Below, one piece after another: positions 10,939 through 24,377 of a stretch of DNA of 64,000 bases (positions within the stretch are counted from its first letter, which is position 1; every line of letters starts with the position of its first letter). The stretch covers positions 25,073,475 through 25,137,474 of the forward strand of contig CAMGYJ010000008.1 of the NCBI GenBank assembly GCA_946122785.1, read 5' to 3'. The notes below the pieces were generated by a model. It worked only from the letters and a program-made list of their open reading frames with translations. It searched no databases and was not told the DNA's origin. A program made the translations under genes and the position numbers. Source of the stretch: Linum tenue. Lineage: Eukaryota; Streptophyta; Magnoliopsida; Malpighiales; Linaceae.

Positions 10939-11648
10939 TGTTAAACCTCGAATGGGAGGCGAGCTCAGGTTGCATTGAGGTGTCATCATTCAGCATTTGC
11001 CATTGATGGCTGGTTGCTTAGGGAGACTTAGATAGCTGCTGGTCCCCAAACTTCCCCGTGGAAGATGGTAATAGTATAATAGATGTTTGAGGCAGTTGAC
11101 AATGGATGTTGGAAGTAGTCTAAGATAAGACTTGATTTGGAGTTTGCTTTAAGTATTACCCTGGATCCTATATGCTAGCGGATGGTATGGATGTGTGGTT
11201 GTTGAGATGGATGGATTGCCGTGATGGGTTAGATTGATCAATATACTGTGATATTGGACCTAGCTACAACTTGTTTGCAGTATCGAAAACAAGTATCTTG
11301 TCAGGTTTGGTTGTGAAGTTGTTTGCATATAAAATTTGTGACAGGGTACGAAAGATTGATTACCTCGCCTTGTTTCTCGAGAGACCAAACCCCAAATCCA
11401 CTGGCTCACCTGTAGGATCTTCTACTACAGCTGCGGCTGCTCCTCTCCTCTCCTCTTCCACAAAAGGAGCATTTTCCGCTATAAAGTCGTTCTAAGTTGT
11501 TACCTCGTGGAGATGGTCCATTTCAAGTTCTAATGCTTACAAGATACTTGGTATGCTAGGATAGTGTCAGTTCTCTTTCAATGTTTTAGGATTGGCTCCT
11601 TTTCTTGATGATGATATGTGGGGTAGGATACTATGTCTACTCTTAAAA
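10939..11648 (+). other. 3' UTR of SR34-like gene and intergenic DNA
   Basis: The first 200-300 bases are probably 3' UTR. The remainder shows no gene I can support. Confidence 0.4.
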
Positions 11649-12266
11649 GGGTTGGTTTTTTGACACCTTTTCTCAATTGGTCAATTTTTTCATTAATCAT
11701 TGACAAGTATTAACGAAGATACAAAGTAAGCATTAAAGACACCACATTAATTACTTGTTTTTAAAAAAAATCTAAACATACACAAAATACAATTTTCTCT
11801 CATCTTTGATCTTTCTCATTCCTATCTCTGATTTTTCCTTTCCCAGCAGCCTCCGACCACCACACTTGCCGGTAAAATCTCGCCGATAGACCCTCTCCGG
11901 TCACCTGCGAAAATATACCACTGCACTTATATGTTGTACCACTGTACTGGTACTCAGATATGACATTGATACCAGGGCACTGATATCGCTACCAGTGCAG
12001 TAGTATATTTTTCGCAGGTGGTCGAAGGGAGTCTGCCGATGGGATTTTCACCGGAGAAGTGTGGCAGTCGGAGGAAGTCTAGTGGTCGGAGGCTGCTGAA
12101 AAATGAAAAATCAGATAAAGGGAGAAAGAATGTATTTAGTGTAGGTTTAATTTGAAAAAAAATAATAATAATTAATATGGTGCATTTAATTTCTAATGTG
12201 TATTTAATGTGTGTATTAAATTCTATAGTTGTATTTAATACACTAGGGGTGTCATTTTTCCAACCC
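11649..12266. mobile_element. Foldback (long-TIR) MITE
   Basis: 618-bp palindromic element. The ends pair as GGGTTGG...TGACACC on the left and the complement on the right (GGTGTCATTTTTCCAACCC). Internal arms also pair: CAGCAGCCTCCGACCAC at 11846 recurs inverted as GTGGTCGGAGGCTGCTG at about 12082-12098, and GCGAAAATATAC near 11908 inverts near 12005. A small unpaired centre is near 11960. No obvious target duplication was found, so the superfamily is open. Confidence 0.72.
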
Positions 12267-12845
12267 ATCAAGGGGGTTGCATGCTAATCGACCCCGATAA
12301 TATGTAATTGAGGAATAATCATTTTTCAAGTGGTTGATAATGATGAGGACATCAACACCAAAGCAATCAAAGACTAGTCAACCTGCTTCAATTTCAATAT
12401 TGGTGTGGGATGATGTCGCTCAAAAGAAAATTTCAATTACTCGAAGCCCGACGAAAACATTCAAAGCTCAATTACAAGTTTATTTGGTGGAGTATTTCTC
12501 ATCTTTAAAGTATGATAAGTTCATGGGCTAAAAGGTCAATACAATCCACGTCCAAAAGGAGAAAGACGAATTAGAATAGCCTAAATAAAAACATTCTAAA
12601 TGCCCAAATTATCCATACTTGTGCGGCTCAAGTTATCATTTCACGAAAAGAAGAATGAAAGAGACTGCTTAACTGCTAAGAAGCTTTCTTTAGCATTAAA
12701 AACGAGTTTAGAGATTACTTAACTATTAAGAAGCTTACTTTAACATTAAAAAACGAGCTATTATATTTTCTAGTTAATTAGTTTGTGACTTGTTTTCCTA
12801 TTATTAGAAGGTAAGATTTATGCTTTTGTGACTTGAACGGAAGGA
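12267..12845. other. Intergenic DNA, no gene recognised
   Basis: Contains an imperfect direct repeat around 12664-12755 (TTAACTGCTAAGAAGCTTTCTT versus TTAACTATTAAGAAGCTTAC type), about 60 bp apart. No coding region supported. Confidence 0.4.
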
Positions 12846-13403
12846 ATGAACGCAGCGGGAACAGATTGCCTGATTCCGGGAGAAGGAGAGGCCAAAGTCC
12901 TCGTTTCTGGAGAACGGAGAAAAGAAACTAGGTCGCGGCCTTCAATTTTCGAGGTTTTGGAGACGGAGGAGGGTAGGAATCGCCTCGATAACGGGAGATC
13001 GAATTGCGGCGGCGTTTTGCTCGAGGATCATCGCGACGAGATGGGAGGAATTGACAACGAGCTTCCGGTGTCGCCGGTAGCTGGAGATTCTGGTGCAGAA
13101 GGAGGAACAAGGCAGGGGAATTACAGCGGTTTGGCCGGCGAATTGGAGACGGATTCGTCCTCTAGCGGGAATCAGGCGCCGAAGGGACCGCAGCTGCATT
13201 TCGCGTTGGATAGCGGATCGATGGCTTACCGCGCCAAACCTGTTCTGATTGTGAAGGATATCGGCGGCCAGGCGGCGGGAGGCGGCGGAGAGGGACAGCG
13301 GAGGAGGATGCAACGCCGGACGGTGATTCTGGCGGGAATGTGCCACAGCAGGGTGCCGGTGGTTTGCCTTTACGATTCGCTCCGTTTGCCATTTGACTGA
13401 AAC
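12846..13403 (+). CDS. Possible small unknown protein
   Basis: Unrecognised single-exon reading frame of 184-185 codons starting ATG at 12846. Supporting points are length, a GC-rich composition unlike the AT-rich flanks, and a plausible low-complexity-then-compact organisation: acidic/Gly N-terminal half, Ser-rich centre (LETDSSSSGNQAPKGPQ), then FALDSGSMAYRAKPVLIVKD and a basic Arg-rich segment before a hydrophobic end. The opposite strand is also open for 194 codons, so composition alone could explain the frame. It converges on the RFI2-like gene. No domain is recognised and no function is proposed. Confidence 0.35.
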
Positions 13404-14175
13404 GCAGAGTTTCTTGTAACGCTGTGGTTGGTTGCCACAGTTTGACTTGTACAACAAGAAAGATAGATAAATAAATAATACGAAAGAGGAGAAGATCCCT
13501 AATGAATGATACTTGAAATCTTTCAATTAGAGGATTCATCATCGATTCGAGGAAGCTTCGACTACATACCAGATTCTGGAATCTAGATCAAGATCGCATC
13601 GATAGGTCCCTGCGCAAGTTTCGACATAAATTAAACCGCGCGCACCAATGACTAAGTCGGGTATGGAGTTCGAACAAATCAGTATCTGCCATGACATCAA
13701 AGAACATGTAACGAACCAGATGACACTGAACCAACTGAAACCAGAAGACGTTAGTCCGCAACCGAAGGATTCAAAAGTGCAAAGCCAACAGACTGAATCG
13801 GAATACACCATCCAGAGACACATAACATTAACAATTTTTCTTATATCCTCAGAAAGGCAAAGAAACCGGAGGAAGCCACAAATGATGTTCATAGCACAGC
13901 CTGCATCAATCAAGCACACTGCCAAAACAGCCAGGCCAAGCTGCCCACATGAAAAATAAAACACCATTGTTCTCAGGCCACTTCCATGGCACTATCGATC
14001 GCGCTCCCCGTCGAATCGATTCCCAAAACCATCATACATCAGTTATGGTTTAAGCAATTACACATAGTTCTTCTTCATCCGCTTTCTGGGTTTCCCACAG
14101 CAGTCTGGTAAAAACGAGTTTTGCTTCACTTCACCCCTCAACAAGGATATAAAACTCTCCACGCAGTGAAACACA
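13404..14175. other. Convergent intergenic region; probable 3' UTR of RFI2-like gene
   Basis: Lies between the stop codons of the convergent unknown gene and the RFI2-like gene. Open frames of 100-140 codons on either strand show no recognisable similarity and probably reflect chance. Confidence 0.4.
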
Positions 14176-17100
14176 CTACGAACGATTCTGCCTCTGACGG
14201 AAGCTCACCGATCTGATCCCTCCACCTGCCTCGGACCCACCGCTGCCTTGCTGGAATGTGGGCCCCCAGCCTGAATCTCTATCAGGATGGCTGTTGTTCA
14301 AAGGGAACAATGGCTCCCATGCCCGGAACCCAGTCCGGGACGAAGCATTCTCCGGCTCTTGGTAGTTCCGCCCTGATGATGTCGTCCCTGCTGACGGGAA
14401 GAAGTAAAACCCAGCCTGGTCGGGCGTCGGTGGGATCACTCGCGACAGTCCCCTGTGGCTGCTGCTGCTCGGTCTTCGCGCTGAGGTGGCAATCAGGGGA
14501 GGAGCATGAATCGGTGGGGAGCTCCCGGGCTGTTGTTGATAGTAGTCCTGAAGAGCTTGAACTCGATCGCGTGCCCTTGCATTGCTGCCTTGATAAGTTG
14601 GAGTGCCCGAAGGAGGCACTGAGCTTCCGGCTCTGGCACCCGAACTGTAAGTAGTATAAAAATGGATAATGAAAGACTCAGTTAACTGAAGAAGAAGAAG
14701 AAGAAGAAAAAACAATTGTTTGTGAAAGCCAAACCTAAAATTCAAACAAACTCAGTACACACTACTCAGCGGGAGTAAAAAATAAACCAAAGTTATATTA
14801 AGATATTCATTCACAAAAGTTCCAAACCTTAAGAAGACAAATCCAGCCGAGAGGAATCAATAGCAGAAGTTGTCCAATGAAGTTCTAACATTCTCAATTT
14901 ATAATCAAAATCTTGTCATAAGTAAATTGGACTGCATTTCAGCTAACCGTTCAGTTAATTCTAGTAAACACTCTGGATAACTGGCAGAACACCAATTTTT
15001 AATTTGATTGAGCACACAGTCAAGCAAGTGAAACAGCCAAATCAACACTGTCTCTTAAACAAAGACATACCCTGGATTTATGACGAAGGGATGCATGAAT
15101 GATCCTGCTCTCTGAGGACCGACATTATTGCTTCTACCCACAGCTCTTTGAGCATTCGGAGGGAGGGAACTCTGATCAACACCACCAATGCGACTGCTTG
15201 TTGTGGAGAATGGAGGGGACTGATGCTCCCAACTGTGATAATGGAGATCCAGGGCAGCAGGGAAGCCATAGGAGCTCGCCATGTCGCTAGGTACTGATGG
15301 AGCATTCCAGTGGCCATTAAAGTTGGATGTATCTGAAACGCCAGCACTGGAGCTTGAGGACGAAGGGTGGATCGGTCCAAAGTAAGCAATATAAGGACAA
15401 GCATTGCTTGCTGACGATATGGCGGCTGCGTGTTCCGCAAAAACAGCAGGCTGGCCCAGCAGATCGTGATCTAGAATATCAGAGGAATACAATACTATTA
15501 TATCAGATTGAAAGAAAATATAATACTGGAATGTCAAATAATACAGTACTAGAATATCAGAATGAAAAAACTTACATGCATTCAGTGACAACTCCCCTTC
15601 CCTGCAAATCAGAAAATAAAACGATTCAAGGAAGGGAAAAAGCAATTAGATGGTCAACACATTCATGGCCAAGCTCTTGGGACTAGTGGTTAAAGTTTCA
15701 ATGACACGCAGAAGGATACTCACTCAAAGGATGAAGGTGGTCTCGTCAAGCTACCACCAAAAGGACAATAGTGAAATCCAAGAGACTGCAAAAAACAAAA
15801 CATAAATGAGAAACTAGGAAGACGGGTCATCTGGTTCCCCAAGTAAAAGATATCTAGCTTTAAGAAAAAAGCTTCTGATGGGGAGGATATCATAAGTAAT
15901 CAAAGTGCTTACAAACAATTGGACAATCTCTATTCTCAATAACATATCAAGAACGGCACAGTACTTGATTTTTGCATTCTCTAGGACCATTTGATGTCTT
16001 TTGGAGGTTTAAACATTATCACAAATGCAAAACCGGAACCTGAATCTCACTAGAAATGGATATGGCAGTAGACCAATTAACCTCTGGCTTGATGGAAATA
16101 TAGAAAGTGAATGAAATGTTATATCCTTTATTTCCAAGATCAGTATAAATTGTGAAAGATCTAATAAATGAACAGCACAACCAGTTAAAGTAGGTCATTA
16201 ACCGAGCTCATGGATGAGTCTTAAGTAAAACTAGTATCCCCTTAAATGCCTGCCCAAACTAAAAAATGAAAACACTGAGCTTTACCATCATTACCAATTG
16301 TTATTGACAACTTACTTTTAAAACAACCGGAAGCAATAACAAACATAAGTAGTTTCTTTGTTCATATATCAACTCACCACTTGGGAGATGCTATAGTAAG
16401 CATCCTCTTCATGGGCCCAGTCATCTGTGTTGACCTCAGGAAGTGAACGAGAACCATTTGCAAAGAGCCATTGGCCTTTCTCGACTTTCCGACAGTTAGG
16501 GCATTGCATCACTCCCTTTGTATTGAAAGCCGAACCAATGCAATCTGCCAAAGAAACGACTTTCCGATAGTTAGGGCATTGCATCACTCCCTTTGTATTG
16601 AAAGCCAAACCAATGCATATTGAATCGAAGTAAGTCAGCAACTCAATATGCATTAATGGCAATACTAAGAAAATATCATTAGTAGGTCTACAGCAGACTC
16701 ATTCTCAATACACCCGTTACAGATTCTGAATAGTAGAACCAGTAGCTTCAAAAGAAAGGTAGTACTGGAAATAGACAATTATTATATGCCATTGGATTCT
16801 TTTTTAGGCTTGCACCTTGAAAACGATGAATCTGAAAGGGTAAGAAATCTATATTCACAAGTTATTAAGGTAGCAAGAGTGAGATTGGCAACATTAAAGT
16901 GTTGTGTCCTCCCCTGAAGCAAAGTCTGCAGCCGCTTAGAAATACAAAACTACCCATAAAGGATCCACAAAGTGCAACCTATACTACGATCATCCGCAGA
17001 TTCTATAGTAGGTAAATCAACACTTTCAACTATAAAAACCATTCATAATCCTAACCATTATCCATTCAAAGACCACAAAAGATCATCAAACAAACAAGTG

Positions 17101-17999
17101 AATCAAGATTGCAGCGAAAGAAACATCAGATGCAAACCCAAATGTATACATATTTCAATCTCTCCAGCAATTGTCAAAGCAGGCTGCCTAGACTAGTGAA
17201 TTCGGTACCCTATTGTCAATGTCCAAATGAAATGCAACATAGATCAAAGCTGGCATAAGAATGAATTATCAGTAGCACGTTCCAAGCATCCAGCATAGTA
17301 CCAAAGGAATTTCACGCTATCTACCCACAATCAACCACAGCTGCAAAATTTGCAGTGGAAAAAAATGCCATGCAATCCGATATCAATCATTTCAAGCTCT
17401 CAACAAATTCATAAAGCAAGCTCGAAATTCAGAATGCCCGTGCCTCATCATCGAAGGTCAATGGAATGCCACAGCAACAACTAAATCCACCATGTTCATG
17501 AAGTATTAGAGTACGAAAATTTCATCCATCCAACAGAGATATTCTCTTGAAATTCCAGACGAACCACAAAAATCTAAGCTAGCTACTCACAATTAACCAC
17601 AATTGGGCAAAACCCAGCTCATCATCCAGCAACATTGCCTTCAGATCTCAAACTTTCTCCCTCCCAACACTCCAACAACCAAAAAACCATAACAAAACAT
17701 AAAAACCCAGAATCCAAAACAAATGGAAAGGGAAACAGTAAACCCAAACATCGAAATTCAATCTAGGAAAATCAATTTGTTCCAAACTTACCCAGATGGA
17801 ATTGGTGTCCGCATTGAAGCTTAGCCCATGATCGATCCCCTGTATCCATCACAACCTCGAGGCAAATCGAACACGAAACCGACCCCAGCGACTTCCCATA
17901 CCCTCCGCCGCCAACTTCACCTCCATCGTCGGCAACCCCGGCGCCTTCGCCGTCACAGTCATCGACGATCAAATCATTCTCACTATTCCCCAATCCCAT
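14176..17999 (-). CDS. RFI2: RING-HC E3 ubiquitin ligase, RFI2-like
   Basis: Homologue of Arabidopsis RFI2 (RED AND FAR-RED INSENSITIVE 2), a RING protein acting in phytochrome signalling and photoperiodic flowering. Six exons on the minus strand: 17999-17792, 16544-16378, 15785-15724, 15601-15576, 15470-15071 and 14644-14176, all GT-AG, totalling 443 residues with consistent phases. The RING finger spans exons 1-2 (SCSICLEVV, LQCGHQFHL, then DCIGSAF and MQCPNCRKVEKGQWL). Downstream conserved blocks are HYCPFGG (exon 3), VFAEHAA and CPYIAYFGPIHP, and RIGGVDQSS with MHPFVINPG (exon 5). Exon 6 carries RARDRVQALQDYYQQQ and a Ser-rich tail including FYFFPSAG. The N-terminus before the RING is an acidic/Gly stretch. 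A second, mutated copy of part of exon 2 lies in intron 1 (see 16557-16617). Confidence 0.92.
16482..16617 (-). repeat. Partial tandem duplication of RING exon 2 in RFI2-like gene
   Basis: A 61-bp unit at 16482-16542 (inside functional exon 2) recurs at 16557-16617 with only two differences, 75 bp apart, in intron 1 just upstream in transcription. The intronic copy lacks an AG acceptor at its start, and one of its changes turns the RING CPNC into CPNY. Confidence 0.95.
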
Positions 18000-20676
18000 C
18001 ACCCACCGTCGGAGATGAAACAAACAAAAAAAATTAAAAACCCACCTCGAGAATTTTCCCTTCCGATGAACCCAGAATGCCAAATCCCACCTCTCCGGCC
18101 TTTTTAACTCCAACCCACAAAACAATTTGTCCTCAAACCGAATAGGAAACGGAACAAAAAAAAATTGAGAGGAAAATATGTAAACAGAACTTTCACAATC
18201 CGAACGTTTTCTTTTTTGTTGACGAGATTTGACGGGTAAGTCTCCAACCCAAAATTTCTCTTTTACTGTTTGGTTGCCGAGAATTCTTCTTCTTATGTTT
18301 CTCTCTTCCTATCTACTGCTTTTTTCCTTCCGTTTTCGTTCCCATTCTGCGTTCAGTCTTCTCTCTTTCTGTGTTTTCTTTTCTTTCTGAATTCTGCTGC
18401 CTGTTTGGCTTTTTGGTTCGCTTATTCTTCTTCTCTCCCCTTTTTGTTTTGGTTGCGCAAGGCGCCGTTAGATTTGGGGAGGTTGGATTACTGTTGTTGG
18501 GAGATGGTGGTGGTGAGAAATTAATTAACCGCTGTCCAAAAACCAGGGGATGGACGGTCTTGATTTCCTTTCCCTTTACGTTTTTTCTTCTTTTGTCCTA
18601 CCTCAGTTTCCTTTTGTAGATTTCTGGAAGGGAGCCATCAACTTTGTTAGTTTTATCTGTTTGGACCTTTGAGTTAGTAAACGTTCTTGTCTTTTAAGTG
18701 TTAGGCAACGGTTAGATTTATTAAACGATCAAAATAATTTTACATGCGATGTTGGTGAAGAGTAAGAAAGAAGGTAGAGCCGATTGAAATCAGATAAAAA
18801 TAGGAGAGGAACTGAAGTAGTACAATATGGTGACGTGATTTTGGTTGTTTAGCGATTTAATGGTCTGCCTAGGATCTAGACGAGGCGTTGCTGCCTAAAG
18901 CCTAGACGTACGCGAAATTATGTCTTATTGAATTTTTTTTTTTATTAACCTCCTCATTGGAGTACTATTTTTGCTTCCAATTTGCTCAATCATGTGGGAG
19001 AGAAGATGAAGAAGAAAAGGGTAATAGGACTTGTACCGTCTGTGAGCGCTTTCATCTTTGCCTCGATAGATCACTTGGTAGCCGCTCGTTTCATGAAGTA
19101 GTTTCAGATATTGAGATGACGAATATGATGGTCTGGGTTTTGCTCTGCGGTGATTTGCTTGATTCACAAACTAGCAATAAAGCAAGGGGCAGAGTTGCAC
19201 AGTGGCAAAATGCGAGAAAGTCAGTTGAGAACATTTAGTATTTATACACAGACAATTTGACCGTTAAGAATAATTAATAATACATATTCGTTTCCATAGT
19301 TGTTGTTCCGCAACTTAATACCTGTGCATGTAATCCAATGTCCCATCAAAAAGTAATAACTAATATGTCTTCACCCAACGGTAACATGATACGTTACATT
19401 TTTTTTCCCCTTGTCAGTCCTTACTAGAGTTCTACACAAAACTCAGTGCAAACAAGTGTATTATCGTTAGGTTTTACCGCATGTAATCGTCATGTTAATG
19501 CTTACAACATCAGTATTTCATAATTTTTAGGCTTCCAAAACTAAGATTGATATGTTATGTTTACAAACAACAATAAACAAAAACACACATCTATAATGGA
19601 GATTTTACTTATAGTTTGCATAGTTGGGCGTGAAATATCAAATTTATAAAGTTCAAGAGCTTGATGGAAGACATGCCAAAATTAAGGATTAGATTTTTAT
19701 TTTATCCATATATTTTATTACAACTCAAAATTGGGTCCCCCCGCTGCTTGGGTGGAACATGTCAGAGTGTGAATGTTAAAACTTGTGAAAGGGGACTGGA
19801 TTTGGGCTGGCTTTTTCATGTGCCAACTTCGACCCAGGTCATTTTCCTTTTTATTTTTGTCCGAAAAAGTATTTATTTGAGAGGTTATTTATTATTTGTA
19901 ATTATTAAGTTTCCAGTTAAGAACAGTGACTGTTTTGGTTATTTCCTCCCATTTTCGATTTTTTTCTTTACAAACTGGCTTTTTTAGTTTTTAACTTTTT
20001 ATCCCCTGAATATATTCGAACTTTGTCGTGATTGTCCGTTTGTCCTAATGTATAATTGGTAAGTGGATAAAGTCATAAAACTCTACAAAATACATTTGGA
20101 AAGCAAAAAAAAATTTCAGATAAAATTGTATCTAATGTACTTGACTTCTGTGGATTTGGGAAACCAAATAATTACCGAGAAAATTCAAGTAGATTACACT
20201 TAGATTACAGGTTTATTTCATGTTTGAGAATTGAGATAAAAGAAAAAAGTGGCGCGATATGATAGCCACCAAAAGCATAGAAACATTAGAAATGTTTGTT
20301 TTTCTCGTCCATCCCCGTTAATTGTATATATATTGGTGTTTATTAACTTTTTAGTTTTAAATCAAAGTGAAGTGAGAATTGTAGAAAATAAATATGAAAA
20401 GTAGATTCCAAGTGGAGTGAGAAATTTGAAGTCAATAAAAATCGAAAAAACCAACTTATTTTCAATCACATGTCAACTTAGACAATTACTTAAACGTGTC
20501 ATTGATACACCTAAAGTTTAGCCAACATACTTAATTAGATTGGTAGTTTGTAATTTGTGGATAAGATGAGCTTGTTCATTGGTATTTCTTCAGCACCCTC
20601 TCACCATAACCAACCTAGTTCGCAATATGTTTCAATCAAATATTAAATTATGTTGTTTTATATTCTAACGTATTCT
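18000..20676. other. RFI2-like gene promoter/5' UTR and gene-free DNA
   Basis: About 200 bases upstream of 17999 are likely leader and promoter. The rest is T-rich and AT-rich sequence in which I recognise no gene, RNA gene or intact element. Confidence 0.45.
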
Positions 20677-21160
20677 GTTTAGAACAAGGTTGTCAACCCA
20701 CGGGTTGACCCGGACCCGGTCGAGCTAGTGGGTTAAGGGTTAATGGGTCAACCGTTTTAGCCCGGTTTGGCCCGGAAATATAGAAAGAGTCATTATATTG
20801 TACTTATCCTCATAAATTATATCAAATCTCATCTAACATATGAGTTATAACATATAATATTACACCAAAATAACATATCGTACTTAGATCCAACATATAG
20901 TGAAAATTCACACACACTTATATAACATAAATATTCAAATGTTCAACTTAGTATTCCAAAGATTGAGTTAGGCGAAAAGAAAAATTGGAAAATAGGCGCA
21001 TTTCGCAAACTAAAGAAAAAAATAACACAATTTGACCTCCAACCCGGTACCTTATAGCGGTCGACCCGGCGGGTGCGTGCGGCCCGTTTTTCTCACCGGG
21101 TCAGGGTCAAATTGGGTCGACCCGTGGGTCAACCCGCGGGTTGACAACCTTGGTTTAGAA
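20677..21160. mobile_element. hAT-type MITE with perfect 8-bp target duplication
   Basis: 468-bp element (20685-21152) with 15-bp perfect inverted ends CAAGGTTGTCAACCC / GGGTTGACAACCTTG, flanked by GTTTAGAA at 20677-20684 and 21153-21160. Subterminal DNA is rich in GGGTTGACCCGG-type motifs on both sides. The interior is AT-rich and non-coding. Confidence 0.92.
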
Positions 21161-22437
21161 GGTTATAATCTATGGCGTAGTAGATATTCTCGTTTTTTTT
21201 ATGATTAATAGGTTCATCCCCGTTAGATTTTTCTCTATTCTAAATTATTAAAGTTTAACATATTTGTTATCTATTTTTACTAATTATATGATATCGTGTT
21301 AATTCTAAGTTTAACAGCACTGTCTTGTAACTGTTAACCTCATATCTCAACCAGTTCAACTTGGTTAAATGTGTTACATTTCCATATTAGATTTAGAGTG
21401 TGTGTTTTGAGTTACATAGTTTTTATATTTGAACCACGTTCACAAATACACGATAAATCTATTTTTGTCTAACTTACATCCAACTATTTGGCTCAAACTT
21501 ATATGATCCCATTATCAAGATACCACACTCGTCCTACCTTAATTATCTATATGACCACCCCGTCTTTTCTTTTTCCATTGGTTTGGACAAGTTCACTATT
21601 GCTTATTAGCTCTTAAATTATTTTTTCCCTCCTATGTATCAGAGCATATACATCAATGCAATTGGAAAATAAACTATATATGTGATTTCTATTATCACAT
21701 CAACAATTTCGACAATCCAACTCGTGTTAATTTCATTGTACCAGCTACATCGGTGCAATTCACTTGCAATTGCAATCAATAAGGCCAAGTGATTTTTGTA
21801 ATAGATAATCTCGCTACAAGATCGTCCCATCCCTTACTTTTTAGGTCACTATGACTTTCGTAAGTAATATCATTTATTGCAAGATTACAAATATTCAATT
21901 GATTTTACCATTGCAAAAATTTAAGTCATGTTATCTTACAATTGAAAATACAAGATAGTCTTCTGCGAAACCGGTGAATTTGCAACACGGTTTAGAATGC
22001 CTAATCGTCACTACTTATCAATTAATATAATCATCATATTTTTTTAGTTGAAATTATCTCATTTAATATACAAAGAAAACAAGAGTATATCAAAATCTAT
22101 TTTTTTATCACGGATTTAATAGAGACAATTTTTAATTTAGTTTATCAAAAGGGGTCAAGTGGGAGGAATGATAATCCGTAGACATTCGTCTCCAAGCACA
22201 AGTTATCGTGCTTCACGAGCATAAAGTTTTTGGATTGCTCACTCCACAGTCAAATATACATATAAATGGTTTTGGTAAAAGGATAAGCACTAAACTTCCA
22301 AAACGTTTATTCTTCACCCTATTCTTACATATCCTTTTAAATGAAAAAAAAACATTTGTGAGGTTGAAATTTGTACATATTCTTCGTACCAACTACCATG
22401 TATTTCAAATTAACTATCAATATTAGAAGTCACGATG
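21161..22437. other. Gene-free DNA with a degenerate MITE
   Basis: Around 21643-21965 the sequence resembles the PIF-type MITE at 4764-5125 (for example ACATCGGTGCAATTCACTTG against ACATCAATGCAATCCACTTG) but is diverged, with unclear ends. No gene seen. Confidence 0.4.
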
Positions 22438-23002
22438 ATTGAAACTAGGGATGGCAATGGGTCGGGTCGTTTGCGGATAATGCATATCCGTTAACTTACC
22501 CAAAATAGTTTGGATTTTACCCATACCCATACCCATATGAGAAACGAGTAGAAAATCAATACCATGCCCATACTCATTCGGCTTTCGGGTATCCACGGTT
22601 ATTCATGGGTAATAATTTCTCTTTATAACTCCAACCACTATATTAACATTCACACTTATACTCATATTACATAAGAGAAAAAGTACGATAATAATTCAGT
22701 AGAATGAATAAAATTAATTAATATACACAATTTTATGAAAATATTATATTTATATGCTAAATATAAAATATGTTAGAGAAAAATAATGATTATTTATAGA
22801 CAAAATACATATATGTGTATAATCGAACGGGTTCGGGTTGGATAGTGAAAAACCATGCCCATCCATCACCCGCAATATTCAGGTTCAGGTTTTACCCGTA
22901 CACACTAAAAGTCCTTCGGGTTCGAATTTTACCCTACCAGATTAGGTCAGATTCGAGCGGATATCCACGGTTACAGATATTTTTGTCATCCTTTATTGAA
23001 AC
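22438..23002. mobile_element. hAT-type MITE with perfect 8-bp target duplication
   Basis: 549-bp element (22446-22994). Ends TAGGGATGGCAA on the left and the complement of AAAGGATGACAA on the right; ATTGAAAC flanks both sides (22438-22445, 22995-23002). Subterminal motifs are of the ACCCATACCCATACCCAT type. Non-coding. Confidence 0.87.
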
Positions 23003-24377
23003 ACGTGACTTCATTATCAACCAATTCTAATACCATGTCAAGATTCAATGGGTGTCAATAACACAAATTTTCGTAATTTATCCAAAATGTTCTTTAAAAA
23101 TATAAATATGAAAAGTAGATTCCTCAAAGAAATGAAAGATAAAAGGAATAATGTATGGATGGGATGTGGAGAAACCTAACTGGTGGCCAGCCAGACCTGG
23201 GAGGTGGATATGAAACGACATCCATTTATCATTTTTTATCAACGAAACGACAACCCTTTTATAATTTTATCCATCTCTCCCTCTATCCTGCAGGGACAAC
23301 AAGGACACAGCTCCCCACCCTTAGCCTTATGTATCAATCATTAGGCCCACCACAAATAATTAGTAAATAATTAAGCTTTAGTATAATGAGCTATGTATAG
23401 ATTAGATTTGTGTACGTACCAATAATTATACAAGATATCACTATCAAAACGTAATTATAGAGAAGTCAACCCACACTAGTTACAGAGCTTTTTTGCTAAA
23501 TGGTCTGTTGCAAAACTCAGAGAGTTATACCACAAAGTACATGAAAGATAAACATTAATAAAATATAAAGTGCAAAAAAAAAAAAAAATAGGGCTAAGAA
23601 GTGGCATAAATGTCTTGATGAAATGGAAATTAAGGTTTTATTTGAGGATCACTATATGTTTGGGAATACGAAAATAGAAGGCGCACAATTACAACCGGGT
23701 GTGTGAGACTGAGCTGATAATAACGTGACATCAGCCTACAATCTATTACGTACTTCTACCTATATATATTATAACCTCGGATGGTAAAACCGTATCGGAG
23801 GTGTACCGAAAAAATTAATAATATAGTATTTTGTGTTAAATCTATGGTTTAGCTGTTTCATACCATCTACTAATTTAATCTTCTATACATAAAAAAAAAA
23901 TTGATTAAGCCATCGGTACCGTACAATTTTCCAAGCCATTGAGTCATACTATAGTATGCTAATCCCTAGCTAGTAGATGAAGATAATATAGCTCCACTCA
24001 ATGATGAAAGAAAGAATATGTCACACAGTTCATTGAATATTCTCACACCTATCTAAAATAACATATCCCTCTAAATACGCACAAGTGTTTATCTCATGCT
24101 ATCTATCTAACATGTATATGGATGTATACATTATGATGTGGTCCACTTCTCATTATGCATAATGTGGATAATTGTGGGCTGCCAACTCTGGCTCCACTTG
24201 GAGGCTCTTCTCTTTTCCCTTTCTGGAAAGAATCTTTATTCCCCTGAAAAACATGGAATATGTATGTGCCAAGGGGTCAATTTGGTAGGAGTCTTTTTTT
24301 TTTATATAGAAAATTTGGTAGGAGTCTTTAAATGAATATTACCATCATAATTATCAAATTAATTAAACCTAAATTAT
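23003..24377. other. Gene-free DNA
   Basis: AT-rich; an A-run of about 16 lies at 23574-23590. A duplicated TTTGGTAGGAGTCTTT occurs twice near 24280-24330. No gene recognised. Confidence 0.4.

Noticed and set aside
12942..13526. 194-codon minus-strand frame opposite the orphan frame
   Set aside because: Arises from GC-skewed codon positions; the plus frame has the more protein-like organisation, though neither is proven.
13539..13967. 142-codon minus-strand frame rich in Cys and hydrophobic residues
   Set aside because: Lies just beyond the RFI2-like stop codon, resembles no family, and is better explained as 3' UTR.
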